From: Phascolarctos cinereus
Taxonomy: Eukaryota; Chordata; Mammalia; Diprotodontia; Phascolarctidae
DNA length: 64,000 nt
NCBI RefSeq assembly: GCF_002099425.1
Contig: NW_018343982.1
Location: forward strand, 5,553,501 to 5,617,500
Reading direction: 5' to 3'
In this document: positions 22,791-34,149 of the stretch, in pieces
How the letters are laid out: each line of letters starts with the position of its first letter
Numbering within the stretch: position 1 is the stretch's first letter
Notes under the pieces: model-generated
Seen by the model: only the letters and a program-made list of their open reading frames with translations
Told to the model about the DNA's origin: nothing
Databases searched by the model: none
Made by a program: the position numbers and the translations under genes

Positions 22791-22960
22791 TTTCTTTTCT
22801 TGCTTTCTTTTTTTTTTTTGGTGAGGCAATTGGGGTTAAGTGACTTGCCCAGGGTCACATAGCTAGTAAGTGTCAAGTGTCTGAGGTCAGATTTGAACTC
22901 AGGTCCTCCTGACTCCAAGGCTAGAGCTCTATCCACTGTGCCACCTAGCTGCCCTGAGTT
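22791..22960 (-). mobile_element. CORE-SINE (WSINE1 group) with target duplication
   Basis: A clean reverse-complement copy running from a T-run and 'gaggcaattggggttaagtg' to 'ccacctagctgccc'. It is flanked by CCTACATTTCTT at 22779-22790 and 22961-22972. Confidence 0.95.
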
Positions 22961-23194
22961 CCTACATTTCTTGAACTTTGGTTAAAGTATGCAAGTTTTT
23001 AGGCATTAGTGAATGTTGCAGACAATAGTCATAGCTTTTTGTAAATGAAGCTTGCCAACCCCTCATGCAATAAATAAATTGGGATCCTTTTGCCAACTAC
23101 TAGAGAACAAGGTGCAGTAATGCAGGAATATGTTAGTACTAAATAAGAACACGATACTTATTTGGCAGTGCAAGGGAAAATCTTGAGAAACAAA

Positions 23195-23395
23195 CTGCTT
23201 GTTTGGTATGATAAAAGGAGTCCTGGTCTAGAAGCCAGGAAACTTGTGTTGGTACATCTGCCATTAATTGTTTGTGTACTCTTGGGCAAATCACTTAACC
23301 TCTCTGAGTTTCCTATAAAATGAAGGGGGTGGAGGTTGGATTAGATTATCTCTAAGGTCTCCTCTAGCTCTAATTACCTATGAATCTATATGCTT
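23195..23395 (+). mobile_element. MIR3 SINE, near full length
   Basis: It shows the MIR3 order: 'gtcctggtctagaagccagg', 'cttgggcaaatcacttaacc', 'tcctataaaatgaagggggt', 'gattagattatctctaaggt', 'ctagctctaattacctatga'. Confidence 0.85.
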
Positions 23396-23597
23396 CTTTA
23401 TTTCACATGGTAGTTGATATCAAGTAATGTATGTACCCAGATATACAGCCATGCATTCATATTTACATGCGTATACATATGTACATAAAATGTCTTTATA
23501 TATTATATAGCTAATAGCTATATATTTAGGCTCTGGATATTTTCTCTGGTTATCCCCCATGTCTGGAATGCTCTCCCTCTTCAACTCTGGCTAATGC

Positions 23598-23850
23598 TGC
23601 TGTTTGTCCTTTGTTTTCAAAGAGGACCATGACATCAGGCAGATGATGCCATGACATACAATTGAATTGGATTTAAGTGAGGGAGAGCTGTGCAAAATCA
23701 CCAGCCTCACTTTCTCTTCTGAGGCTATCTGGATCCAGTGGCCAGATATAGATCAGAACAACTGGATGCAGTTGGCCTTTCAAGCCAAAGGCTTTAACAG
23801 GTCTCAGTTTTACTGAGGCAATGCCCATTCAGTGATTAAGGCTTAATAAA
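23598..23850 (-). mobile_element. Unnamed ~250-bp retroposon-like repeat, copy 1
   Basis: It matches the repeat at 42690-42939 in opposite orientation. Shared blocks (read on the minus strand) include GTGAGGCTGGTGA, TTTGCACAGC, CACTTAAATCCAATTCA and CTGATGTCATGGTCCTC, ending in an ACAAAC/AGCAGC tail. No frame is conserved between the copies, so it looks non-coding and SINE-sized. Its 3' 35 bp closely resemble the 3' end of the LINE relics at 25.9 and 58.0 kb. I cannot name the family. Confidence 0.75.
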
Positions 23851-23862
23851 TAATGAGGCAAA

Positions 23863-24018
23863 TGGGGCAGCTAGATGGTGCAGTGGAGAGAACACCAGCC
23901 CTGGAGACAGGAGGACCTGAGTTTAAATCTGGCCTCAGACACATGATACTCACTAGCTGTATGACCCTGGGCAAGTCACTTAACCCCAATTGCCTCACCA
24001 AAAAAAGAAGAAGAAGAA
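23863..24018 (+). mobile_element. CORE-SINE (WSINE1 group) with target duplication
   Basis: It starts 'ggggcagctagatggtgcag' and ends 'ccaattgcctcacc' plus an A/AAG-rich tail. The flanking segments 'aataatgaggcaaa' (before) and 'aaatgaggcaaa' (about 24020-24031) form the target duplication. Confidence 0.93.
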
Positions 24019-24344
24019 GAAATGAGGCAAAGAATGGACTCTTTTTAAAAAAAATTTGATCTGGGAGGGGAAGAAAGACAGCTTTCTTTAAGTTCCAACT
24101 AAAATCCCACCTTCTACAGAAAGTTTTCCCAACCTCTCTTAATTCCGGTACATTCCCTCTGTTAATTATTTCCTACTTATCCTATATATAGTTGACTTTG
24201 TATATATTTGTATACTGTCTCCTTAATTAGATTGTCAACTCCTTGAGGGCAGGGACTGCTTTTTGCCTCTTTTTGTATCCCCAGTGCTTAGCACAATGCC
24301 TGGCACATAATTGGCATTTAATAAATGCTTATTGGTTGATCCTC

Positions 24345-25590
24345 AAACCCAGGGAACTTTTAGTTACTGGATGTCATCCTGTCCTTTATTCTGTCTTCCC
24401 TCTTATTATTCCTTTCCTTTTTTCCCCTTTCCATTCTTTTAGCCTGTACAGTGAAATGTAACCCTGTAACTAACTTATATGTGTGTATTTGTATTATTCC
24501 CTTCTTTGACCACTTCAGAGCAAAGTGAAGTTCAAGTGTCACCTGTTCCCTTCCATCATCCCTTCTTCTTATTTGTATAGACTTCTACATAATGTACCCC
24601 AGTTGTGAAATAATTTTCCATTCTTCCTTTCCTTTTTCTCTTCCTAGTATATCCTTTTCTCATCCCTTTCCATTCTTCTTTTAAGATAATCAGAAATATA
24701 TCCCTGATGATGATAGAGTTCTAATGGGGAAAGTATCATCTACCTATATAAATGAAAACTCTTTAGTCTTACTTAGTGCCTTATAATTGCTCACTCATGT
24801 TTATCTTTTTTGTTTCTCTTGATTCCTGTTTGTATTTCAAAGTTTCTATTTATCTCTGGTCTTTTTCCCCCTCTTAATCAGGAATGTTTAGAAGTTCTCT
24901 TTTATTAAAGATCTATTTTCTCCCCAGAAAGATTATACTGTACCCAGTTTTGCTGTGCAAGTTATTCTTGGTTTTAAGCCTTTTGCTTTTTAGAATATAT
25001 TCTAAGCTCTTCTGTCCTTCATTATGGTGCCCCTAAATCTTGTGTGATCTTGACTGGGGCTCCTCTGTATTTGATTTTTTTTTCCTTCCTGGATGCTTGC
25101 AGTACTTTTTTTTTTTTACTTTTGTCTGACTTTTCTACTATAATATTCATGAGAGTTTTCATTTGGGCATTTCCTTTAGCAGAGAACCAGTGGATTCTAT
25201 TTCTTCTTTGCTCTCTGGTTCTAAGAGATCTACAAAGTTTTCTTAAAAGAATTCTTGGAATGTGATATCTTGATTTTTTTTTTGTCATGGCTTTCATGTA
25301 GTTCATTGATTCTTAAATTAATCTCTCTTTGTTTTTTACTATGAGTTATATATTTTCTTCCGTGCCACATCCCCCTCCACCCAGGGCTTTTGACATTCTA
25401 ATTTTTGTGGAGTTATTTTCTAGAGTAACGTTTTGTCCTCTTGTTCCAAGGTGTTATTTCACTTTCTGAATCTTCCTTCCATAGCTCTCACTTCTTTTCC
25501 AATTTTTCCTTTAGCCCTCTCATTTGGATTTTAAAATCTTTTTTTAAAGCTCTTTTTAGACTCTATTTTGACTTCTACCCAAACTGTGTT
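24345..25590 (-). mobile_element. L1/HAL1-type ORF1 region, decayed
   Basis: The minus-strand open frame at 25022-25306 encodes the C-terminal part of an L1-type ORF1 protein, an RNA-binding nucleic-acid chaperone. The segments KKKVLQASRKEKKIKYRGAP and VKITQD correspond to the conserved L1 ORF1 block usually reading 'KILKAAREK..ITYKG.PIRLTADFS'. The T-rich plus strand continues on both sides, with antisense of the region beyond ORF1 at 24600-25020. No ORF2 follows, so it may be a HAL1-like (ORF1-only) element or a truncated L1. Confidence 0.65.
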
Positions 25591-25597
25591 ACTCTCT

Positions 25598-25645
<48 letters not shown>
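25590..25645. repeat. (CT)n/(TG)n microsatellite
   Basis: A short CT run followed by about 22 TG units. Confidence 0.97.
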
Positions 25646-25648
<3 letters not shown>

Positions 25649-25883
25649 GTTTTACCTATAGGTGTTTTGCAGACATTTGATTCTTCAGGATTTGAATCTT
25701 GAGTCCTATTACCATAACTCTTTATGGTGGGATTCTTTTTTTGTTTGCTCATTCTTCCAGTCAGCTTCCTGACTTTGGACTTGTTGTTAGCTCTGTGCAT
25801 TTTTAGGGAAATGGCTGAATGGTCAGCTCTAAATTGTGCAGCACCTGAGTTTTCTGGAAGAGCTTTTGGCAAATTGGTTTTGG

Positions 25884-26340
25884 TTTGGTTGTTGTCCTTC
25901 ATTCTCCAAGAGCACCAAAATGACATTACTATGCTAGAGTCAGGCTACAGTGTGTCTGACTATGGCTGATCAGACCAGCACAAGCTCAGAATGCTCTACC
26001 ACAGGTCGGGCACAAATAATCCATGTGAACATTTGGGGTGGATTTTCTAAATTTGCACATCTCAAATTTTTTTTTTTAGCTATTTCAATTCTGCTTTGCT
26101 CATAGACCATAACACCTTCTCTGATGAGAGTACACCATGCTGGATGGTCCTGTGCCAGTGTCTTCCTTGTGACACAATTAATTCCAAAGTTCTTAAGAGA
26201 GACCTTAAGAGTATCCTTGTATAGCTTCTTCTGACCACCATGTGAGCACTTGCCCTGTGTGAGTTCTCCATAAAATAGTCTTTTTGGCAAGCATACATTT
26301 GACATTGAAACAACGGCCAGCCCATTGGAGTTGTGCTCTC
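25884..26340 (-). mobile_element. LINE relic of unresolved clade, ORF2 C-terminus and 3' end (copy 1)
   Basis: The minus strand encodes, with a frame change, QLQWAGR, then [20 protein letters not shown] and [27 protein letters not shown] and [11 protein letters not shown]. This domain (WAGHVVRM..RLPK.LFYGEL..GKRS.GGQ.KRYKD.LK) is the C-terminal tail seen in several vertebrate and invertebrate non-LTR retrotransposons. It differs from the L1, L2 and RTE C-termini in this window. The 3' end (plus-strand left edge, 'ggttgttgtccttcattctc') closely resembles the tail of the 250-bp repeat at 23.6 and 42.7 kb. The clade cannot be fixed without the RT core. Confidence 0.7.
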
Positions 26341-26357
26341 TCTAGTAGAGTTTTTAA

Positions 26358-26523
26358 AAAAGTATGTGTATACATACATACATATATATATATATATACA
26401 TATATATATGTATATGTATATATACATATATGTATATATGTGTATATATACGTATATGTGTATTATATATGTATATGTATATATATATATGTATATATGT
26501 ATATGTATATGTGTGTATAATAT
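26358..26523. repeat. AT-rich (TATA/TATG/CATA)n microsatellite
   Basis: About 165 bp of alternating purine-pyrimidine ATATAC/ATATGT motifs abut the LINE relic. It is largely self-complementary and could extrude hairpins. Open frames crossing it (for example the 149-codon minus frame) are artefacts. Confidence 0.95.
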
Positions 26524-26524
26524 A

Positions 26525-29040
26525 GTCAAATATTGGACAGACCAGACCCTACTTCATTTGTAGGATTTGATGTGATCATAGTGCCAAGTGGAATTGCTGC
26601 CTGCTTAATTTTAATTGTATTTGCCGCATGAGTTCTAGACACATATGACTAGGACTAAGAGAATCCAGTACTTGTTGGAGTGTTTGGGAAAGTGGAGAGT
26701 TCAACAAAAAGCAACAACTTAGCAAATATGAAATCATCATTAAAAGTGTGGGGGGGAAATATTTCAGTGCTTTTCTTAGGCAGTCAAAATCATAGATGGT
26801 TCCAGTACATTGCTTAATTCCTTATTTTTAAAGTTAGACACAAAAATAGCAAGTGATTACTTCTATATAACTAATATTTAGGGTTTTTAAAAGAATATAA
26901 CTTTTACTAGCTTTTTTCATTTCTAGATACTCTTTTGTGAGGGAGTAATTGGGTCCTACTTGGGTAAATTGAGCAGTATGGTTTTTTTGGAGAGTATTTT
27001 CAATAGTGATTGTAAACTCTCCTCAGTAGTAATAATTATAGGGAAAGCTGAAGGTATTTTATGAGTCGTTAGAAGTATAGGTGTTTGACCTAGCCACTTG
27101 GGTTTGTTTCCCTAGGACTAAAGAAGAATCTTCTGTAATATGAATTGATAAGATACTTTAAAGTAATCACAATGATTGTAACATTCTTTATTTTTCTGAT
27201 CAATTTAAGACATTTTACCATGTTTGTGGACTGAACAAAGAACTTTAACCAGGGCTCCTATTTGTTTGTAGTTATTGGGACTTTTTAGTTTGGAAGATGG
27301 CAAAGAGTTCCCGGAGAAAAGGGTATAAGATGAAACTGTTTTCTGTTTTTCTTTATTTAACTATTTCCTTATTGTTTCTTTGGCCCCATTGCTAAGTTGT
27401 TTCCTTTTTAGAAATTCAAGGAAAGCTATTAATTGAAACATTACAGTGAATTGTATCTAACTGGAGCATTGTGATAGAATACTGTTTCATTATCTTTGAT
27501 TTGTGTCACTTCCCTCATTGGCATTGTGGATTGGAAGGTATTTTGCCTTTCCATTTCTCTGTTACCAGTAAATTAGATGATTTTGCAAGTCTGTTCAGAG
27601 TATGTCTCTGTTCATAAATTTAGTTGGTATAATGATTTAAGGAGTCAGTGGATGCCTTGATTCTGCCATCTGCTTATTTCTCTCCTGATATAAATTGGCA
27701 CCACATCAGTTGTTATGTAGAGTGACTTTTTGGAATTGGCAATGGACCACCTGTTGTATTTTGGTAAGCCTAGTTGGTACAGTTTTCTAGCAAACTGACC
27801 TGATAACCTAGATCGACCCATAAACATTTCTTATCATTTGCTGGTATAGTACAAGAAGCACACAGTAAACTTGCTTGTTTTGTTACAAATGATTGGGAGT
27901 TTTGTTTGTTTGTTTGTTTTTGTATTTGACATTATTATGAGAGCTAAACGTTTGTATTTAAATGGTACTGTGAAATACTATTTGCTTGACGATGCTGGCA
28001 GTAGATTTTTTTTTTTTAGTCAATTGAGTGGGCTTCTTTCTGGGCTACAGAGTGCTTAGGAAATTCTGAGACTAGAATGGTACTTAATTAGGAAATACTA
28101 GTTTTGAATAGTGGTCCTTACCTCTTGTAAATTTCTAGTAGCTGGACCCCAACTCATAAAAAGTTAACTTATTAATGTGAGATTCTGCTCACAATGTAGG
28201 GACTGAGTAAGAGAATACAAATTCTCATTTTGAAAAAGTAATTTAAAGTTCTGTTCCTCTTGACTATAGATCAATAACATTGTTATAGATGAAGAATAGT
28301 GTATTATTCTGAAGTTTTCCATTATTGTGAAGTCTAGTTGCTTGGCGTGGGTAGTCCTTTGTAAATGGAGTATATATATATATCTTCTGTGGAGTAGCAC
28401 AAGGAAATAGTAGTTATTGAGAAGGTATCAGAATAATTTTTCAACCAGAAGTTCCATACTTTTGTTTTAGGGACTAACTTGCATTTTTAATCACCTCTAT
28501 TTTTGCTTATAAAGATGGCGTTTGGCCAATGTCATTTGCTCCTCAGTACAATTCAAGCAAATGAGCTTCCATCCCCAGATCTACTTTCTACTTGGCTCTA
28601 TATGATTTGATGATTGAATTGGCACAGAGCTGTTCTTCCTATAACATATTCTGAGATGTTTTCAGAGCACATCGTATTTTCTTGACAGTAGCAACATCTC
28701 CTGTTGCAAGTTACAGATATTGTAGGCATTCTTACACTGAACTTTTAGTATAGCTACTTTTTGCTTTTAGTCCAGCTATTTCTTTCCTTGTGTAGTACAG
28801 TTTGTAATAAGTTAGTGCCCTTCGGAAAGGCTGTTGTATTCTCTCACAGTTCCATCTCTGGGATAATTCTTTGCAAGCAAAACAACTTCAGAGCTCCTCT
28901 GCTTTTGAGAGAACTACAATTGTGCTAGGTGGTAGTTATGCCTCATGACACAGATTTTGGAATGTCTTTTTATCTGTAGTTGTAAAGGACTTCGCAATGT
29001 AGCAGGAGAATTTGCTTAATATAAAAGCACAGTAAACTTG
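26525..29040. other. Intronic sequence, no recognised features
   Basis: About 2.5 kb with no repeat I can name and no convincing exon. It is AT-rich and looks single-copy apart from a short (TA)n at 28372-28384 and T-runs. Confidence 0.4.
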
Positions 29041-29044
29041 GTTG

Positions 29045-29690
29045 TTTCTTTTATAGGTTCTAAATATTTTTCCTTAGCTGTCTTGCCACTCTCTCTTCTC
29101 ACTCCATTTCCCCTTCCTTAGTGAATCAATTCAACTCTACACTTACTATCCCTCTCTCTTGAATCCCTAGCACTCTTATCATATCTTGATTTATACCCAG
29201 CATTGGATCACCCCGACATTTGCTCCTATACACATGCTGCTGAAGGAAGGTAGAGAAAATCACACAAGTGTTCTGACTGGTTCACTATGAATTTATGTTA
29301 CATAACCTCAACTGGGCCCTCACTGCTGCCAGGCAGTCCTATACCTTTTCAGGTCACTATCACACTCTCCACAGTGACTCTTCTGAAATTTTATCCCTTC
29401 TTAACTTCCTATGGTTCCTCCTACTCCCACTCTCTCAGTTCAGAAGCCTGCCTTATTTTTTACAGAAAAAAAAATTGAAGTCATCCACTGTGAACTCTTC
29501 CTTCTCCCCTCTTCATCATCTTCTATCACTCAGGTGCTTTCTGCCAGTTTCACCTCTTTCGCCCCTGCCTCACATGAGGAAGCTATCAATAGTTACAGAA
29601 TCCTTTTGTGTGGCTCATTTGTTCTCTTCTTAAAACAATCCCACTGTTTTCTTCCTAAAATGAAGAAAGAGGTCATTACACTGAAACTGG
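29045..29690 (+). mobile_element. L2-type LINE ORF2 fragment (linker region)
   Basis: C- and T-rich plus-strand sequence shows the composition and phrases of L2 ORF2 between the endonuclease and RT domains ('ctcagttcagaagcctgcct', 'tcatcttctatcactcaggt', 'tcctcctactcccactc'). Three overlapping short frames run through it, none intact. Confidence 0.5.
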
Positions 29691-29711
29691 GGTTGGGAAG
29701 ATTATGACAAC

Positions 29712-29835
29712 CTAGAATCATAGAATGTGGCATTGGAAGAAATGTTAGAGATCATTTTAGTTGAAACCCCTCATTTATAGAAACTAAGACTTAGTGATAC
29801 AAGGTGACTTGTCCAAGGTCATAGCATGTTAAATT
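29712..29835 (-). mobile_element. MIR3 SINE fragment
   Basis: 'catagaatgtggcattggaa' to 'gttagagatcattttagttg' and 'acttgtccaaggtcatag', the reverse complement of the MIR3 3' half. Confidence 0.7.
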
Positions 29836-29837
29836 AC

Positions 29838-30020
29838 GGGATCACCAAGTTAGTGCTAGAAGGGACCTCAGAATCCAATTCCTTACTTTAACCAGTGAGA
29901 AAAATGAGATCCAGAGAGGTTATATGCTAATGGTCATATAGTGAGTTAGTGGCAGAAGCAGGATTAGAACCCATGTTTTTTGAACCCCAAATCCAATGCT
30001 CTTTACACTGTACTGTAGTT
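29838..30020 (-). mobile_element. MIR3 SINE
   Basis: A second MIR3 directly follows in the same orientation: 'agtgctagaagggacctcag', 'gagatccagagaggttatat', 'ggcagaagcaggattagaac', ending 'ctctttacactgtac'. Confidence 0.8.
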
Positions 30021-30179
30021 ATTTCTGTATTCCTTCAGATAGATTGTGACTTTTTTCTGCTTGTCTTATCATTTATTCTACATTACTATCAGTTATTATT
30101 TGCTGGATGTGTAATATTGTTTTAAGCAGTAAGGTTATTTAATAAATATCATGAAATCAAATTGTGTAATAATAATGAA

Positions 30180-30425
30180 ATGATAGTATGTAGCATTTAT
30201 ATAATGCTTTAACGTTGCAGAGTATTTTACATATATTAACTCGTTTGACTCTTATAACAACTCTACAAGATAAGCACTATTTATTGTTCCCATTTTACAG
30301 ATGAGGAAACTGAGACAGAGATTATTTGCCCACAGTCATATGGTTAGTAAGTATCTGAGGCAAAATTCAAACTCTGGTTTTCCCTGACTGCAAGTTCTCC
30401 TTTCTGTCCACAGTGTCACCTGTCT
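30180..30425 (-). mobile_element. MIR SINE, near full length
   Basis: Complete reverse-complement order: 'gcatttatataatgctttaa', 'ttataacaactctacaagat', 'cccattttacagatgaggaa', 'gcccacagtcatatggttag', ending 'ccacagtgtcacctg'. Confidence 0.85.
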
Positions 30426-30532
30426 TAGATTATCTCACCCCTCTGGACATTGTTTTCCTCATTTCTAAATTGAGAAGTGAACTAGAGACTCTCTAAGGTC
30501 CTTTTCAGCTCTGAGATACTATGATTCTATTG
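30426..30532 (+). mobile_element. MIR3 SINE, 3' half
   Basis: 'ttttcctcatttctaaattg' then 'ctctctaaggtccttttcag' and 'ctctgagatactatgattct', the MIR3 sense 3' half. It abuts the inverted MIR to the left. Confidence 0.75.
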
Positions 30533-30534
30533 CA

Positions 30535-32193
30535 GAACAAGGCTAGTACACACTACAGTGATTTACAACTGGAACCCTGCCAATGTGCCCTATGAAAATG
30601 AGGTTTTATTGTCTAAGATCCTGTGAATGGACTAATAAAAGGCAAGATCAGGAAAGTTCTTCCTCTCTCTGTATATACGGTAATTGAGAAGAGGGCCTCA
30701 TCACTCCAGGAAGTTGTCAACTCTTGGAGTACAATGTTTTAATTCTGTTTGAAGCAGTGGGCTCTTGGCAGTGGACAGAGACTTTCCAAAAACAATGGAA
30801 TGATCAAGAATAGCAAAAATCTCCTTAGAACAGTTTAAAGAAATGTTTTGGCAATTTTTTTTGCTTCATTATATGCAGTATCATTTCATTGTGAATGTTT
30901 CTGTGAACTCTTTTTTTTTTCTATCCTCCCTTTATGGAACAGCAGGAGACTGCCTTTTCTCTTTGCTATTTTCAGATGTAAATTTGTTTGTAAGGTGATT
31001 AGGGTAAATATTACTTCAGTGAGATTTAGATCTGTTCCTATGTATTTATATGCTTTTGATAAGTGCTAAAAATCTGTCCTGTAAAATCTAATATTTATTT
31101 CCATTCCTAAATGCAGTCTCTTAGTCCTAAGATACCTGTATATTCAGGGAAAGAGTGGTTTGCTTTTATATCTAAAGCCTAAGTATGCTATCTGTTGCCA
31201 CTCTTTTCAAAGCACACATTGAAACAAACAAAAAACCTGTTAAGACAGCTCAGGTAGAACTTATTTTTGGAGAATTGCTTTTCTTCCATTTGAAAGGTGA
31301 TGAAAGAATGACTTCTTCGTACTTGGTTTAGTTTGGTTTTCCTGAAGAGACAGTTAAGTAATTTAACTTCACCTAGGCAGAAATGATAGAGGTTTGTCTT
31401 TGTATTGATGAGTAGTCATAGATGTCCCTCTATATTCATCCTGTGTATAGATGGTTTGCACATAGTTGTTAATATGTTGTCTTCCCCATTAGATTATGAG
31501 CTCCTTGAGAGCAGGAACTGTGGTTGCTGTTTGCCTTTCTTTGTATCTCCAGTGCTTATCATAGTGTAAGCACATAGTAGGTGATTAATAAATGCTAGTT
31601 GACTGATTCTAAATAAGCAAAGATTTTTTTTCCCCTCCTTGTTCTGGTTGCCTATTACTAAAGATATGGAGGATTCATTTCTACTTTTTCCTCTAACTTT
31701 TGACAACATTTACCCCCTTGATACTTTGTCAGCATTACTATCGAAGTATAGCTATGTCCAAAGACATGTTTCTTTTTAAAAAGTGTGATATTGAACCTTT
31801 TAGAACTTACTTTGCTTTTACAATTCACCTCCAATTGCTGTAGCAAATAATTATATTGGCTGTATATTTCTTTGCCTTGTGTCCTTGATTAGAATGAAAG
31901 GGTTTTTTTTTGTTTTTTTTCAAAGAAGGGACTAGATCTGGATTACTAAGGACATAGTATCATGAACATCATTAGAGAGCTTTGACCTCTGGTTGACTGA
32001 ATTTGGTTATAGCCCTGATGGCCTCCTGGAGAATTAAGGAACCTATAGTTGCCAAGCTAAATTATACAGCTACTAGTATTGCATCAGTATTTGGGGTTGA
32101 GTGAAAGTGCAGGGAAAACTTTAATATTGAACTTTCATTGTGGAAGATTTCTACAAGGAGCCTTGGTGGTATTAATAAGGAATAACTCTTTTT
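30535..32193. other. Intronic sequence with one L2 tail
   Basis: Apart from the L2 3' end at 31435-31608, no repeat or exon is recognised. Confidence 0.4.
31435..31608 (+). mobile_element. L2 LINE 3' end
   Basis: 'cccattagattatgagctcc', 'ttgagagcaggaactg', 'tatctccagtgcttatcata' and 'attaataaatgctagttgac' form the canonical L2 tail. Confidence 0.85.
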
Positions 32194-32207
32194 AGAAGAA
32201 TGAGAAT

Positions 32208-32362
32208 AGAGGCAGCTAGGTGGTGCAGTGGATAGAACAGCAGCCCTGGAGTCTGGAGGACCTGAGTTCAAATCTGGCCTCAGACGCTTGACACTTACTA
32301 GCTGTGTGACCTTGGGCAAGTCACTTAACCCCATTGCCTAGCCAAAAAAAAAAAGATGAAGA
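32208..32362 (+). mobile_element. CORE-SINE (WSINE1 group) with target duplication
   Basis: 'ggcagctaggtggtgcagtg' to 'ttaaccccattgcctagcc' plus an A-rich tail. The flanking duplication AGAAGAATGAGAAT is seen at 32194-32207 and 32363-32376. Confidence 0.95.
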
Positions 32363-32689
32363 AGAAGAATGAGAATGCCAATCCAGCAGGAATTAGGGGC
32401 TTTGTATAAATGGATCCAATATAGACTAGGGCCAGGAAATTACAACTACTCCTCTAGAGCTTTGATTTTGCCACACCCTTTTCTTTCCTACCATGATTTG
32501 TAGTTCCTAGCTGCCATGGACAATCATTTCTAATTTTATCCATAAATGAAGAATGTCTCAGTGGGTGGGGATTTTTCTGTATGGAAGAACAATCTATTCT
32601 GATCAATTCTTGCTTGTCAATTTTGCTTTCAGTAGAGAATGAAAAGCCAAAACTCTTATTTTGATACTCAGGTGCATGATTTCAGCTAT

Positions 32690-32875
32690 CAGAGATTATA
32701 GTATGACAAACAGAGCTCTGAACTGAGAATCAGAAGACTTGAGTTCAAATCCTAGTTCCACCATATGGTATCTGTGTGACCCTGGACATGTCACTGTAAT
32801 CTCTGTATTTCAGTTTCCTCTTCTGTAAAATGGTGTAGTAGTATTTAAAGGCCTATATAACTCAGTGATATTACT
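32690..32875 (+). mobile_element. MIR3 SINE
   Basis: 'gagctctgaactgagaatca', 'tgtgtgaccctggacatgtc', 'agtttcctcttctgtaaaat' and 'atataactcagtgatatta' in sense order. Confidence 0.75.
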
Positions 32876-32884
32876 TGGCCTAAT

Positions 32885-33310
32885 AATAAATGCTGTGTTC
32901 TTATAGGAGTTCACACATATTAGGAGATTTCAACATATATGTTGATATTCCCTCAAATGCCTTAGCCTCCCAGTTCATCAGTTTATTATAGTCCTATGAC
33001 TTATCATCTCAGCTACACATGAGGTCTCTCAGACCTTTGATTTTGCCATCACCAAGTGTTCCACCACTGCAGCTCAAGGATTTCAAAATTCATTTATCTG
33101 ATCATACTTTTCTATAATTCCGTCTCTCTCAATGCCTATTCTTTTTCATAAAAAACTTCTCTACTTGTCAACTGTGAGTCTCCATCACCCATCACAAAAT
33201 TCTTTGAGTTTGCTTTCATGTGTACATTTAGTACTGGTTTGGAAGTCATCATTTTGGCTGAATTTAATAAACTTTCTGTTTTCTTTGTTATTTTTTCCCT
33301 TCAGTAGAAT
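32885..33310 (+). mobile_element. L2-type LINE ORF2 fragment (endonuclease end)
   Basis: The plus strand encodes GDFNIYVDIPSNALASQFIS, the catalytic GDFN(I/V)H.D box of an AP-endonuclease domain. About 60 residues later comes a decayed SDH-like segment (HLSDHTFL). Both are the expected L2 ORF2 endonuclease motifs. Stops and frame changes break it. Confidence 0.65.
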
Positions 33311-33600
33311 AAAAGGATATTGACATCAGGACATGCTCAATCCAATATGATTTACACCCCTTACTAAAATCATTGTGACATATTACAGTTTTCTCTTTCA
33401 TGAACTTACCAGTTTGCCTTCGGAATTATTAAAATTAAATGGCACAAATGCATAGAAGTAAGTTACTGGAGGAGCCAACAGAGCCAAAACTTATATTAGG
33501 TCCTTTGACAATGTACTAGAAAATACAATACATTAATAATTTATATTCATTTAGGTAAGCGAAGAATATTGTGTTATATTTGGCTTCACTGGGAGTTGAA
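33310..33600. other. Unassigned intronic DNA
   Basis: About 290 bp between an L2 fragment and a hAT fragment, with nothing recognised. Confidence 0.35.
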
Positions 33601-33603
33601 GAC

Positions 33604-33700
33604 CAGGGGTGGGGAACCTGCAGCCTTGAGGCCAGACGTGGCCCTCTAGGTCCTCAAGTGTGATCCTTTGACTTCACAGAACAAATCTTTTTATTAAGGG
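33604..33700. mobile_element. hAT (Charlie-like) transposon end fragment
   Basis: It begins CAGGGGTGGGGAACCTGCAG and continues 'ccttgaggccagacgtggcc', 'ctctaggtcctcaagtg' and 'ttcacagaacaaatc'. This is the terminal part of a mammalian hAT family with palindromic non-autonomous members. The matching right end was not found, so only one end remains. Confidence 0.6.
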
Positions 33701-33900
33701 GAATCTAGAGAATCTTGGAATCTAGGAGCTTATATGTAGGTACTGGTACCATATTTGTTTTATTTGACCAAAGTTCTTGGCTTCAAACCTGCATTATCAT
33801 GAACAAATATGACATAAGGTTGGGTCACAATGTTTTGTAACTGGTGGAAGTAATATGTGCTATTCTAAAAATTAAGTATGCTACCCAAACAGAAGTTTTT

Positions 33901-34063
33901 TTGGGTTTTGGGGGGTTTTTTTTGGCTAGGCAATGGGGTTAAGTGACTTGCCCAAGGTCACACAGCTAGTAAGTGTTAAGTGTTATGTGTCTGAGGCCGA
34001 ATTTGAACTTGGGTCCTCCTGAATGCAGGGTCAATGCTCTATCCACTTTGCCACCCAGCTGCT
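33901..34063 (-). mobile_element. CORE-SINE (WSINE1 group) with target duplication
   Basis: A T-rich start, then 'ggctaggcaatggggttaag' to 'ccacccagctgctc'. It is flanked by CCCAAACAGAAGTTTTT at 33884-33900 and 34064-34080. Confidence 0.95.
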
Positions 34064-34149
34064 CCCAAACAGAAGTTTTTAAAAGGATGAGATAAGCATG
34101 AAATAATATTTGATCAAAAGGGAGCAACTGTTATCTTACTGAATAATCA

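Larger units (their letters stand above)
23535..24345 (+). mobile_element. L2 LINE 3' end, split by two later insertions
   Basis: The left piece ends at about 23597 ('gtctggaatgctctccctct'). The right piece resumes at about 24075 with 'ctttaagttccaactaaaatc' and runs through 'agattgtcaactccttgagg', 'cagtgcttagcacaatgcct' to 'aataaatgcttattggttga'. Between them sit a ~250-bp repeat (minus, 23598-23850) and a CORE-SINE (plus, 23863-24018). Confidence 0.85.

Noticed and set aside
22791-22960. tRNA gene signal in CORE-SINE heads
   Set aside because: The tRNA-like promoter boxes belong to SINEs; no cloverleaf or independent tRNA gene is present here or in the other copies.
26080-26529. 149-codon minus frame with Tyr/Ile/His repeats
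   Set aside because: It runs through the ATAC/ATGT microsatellite; the remainder is the shifted frame of the LINE relic.
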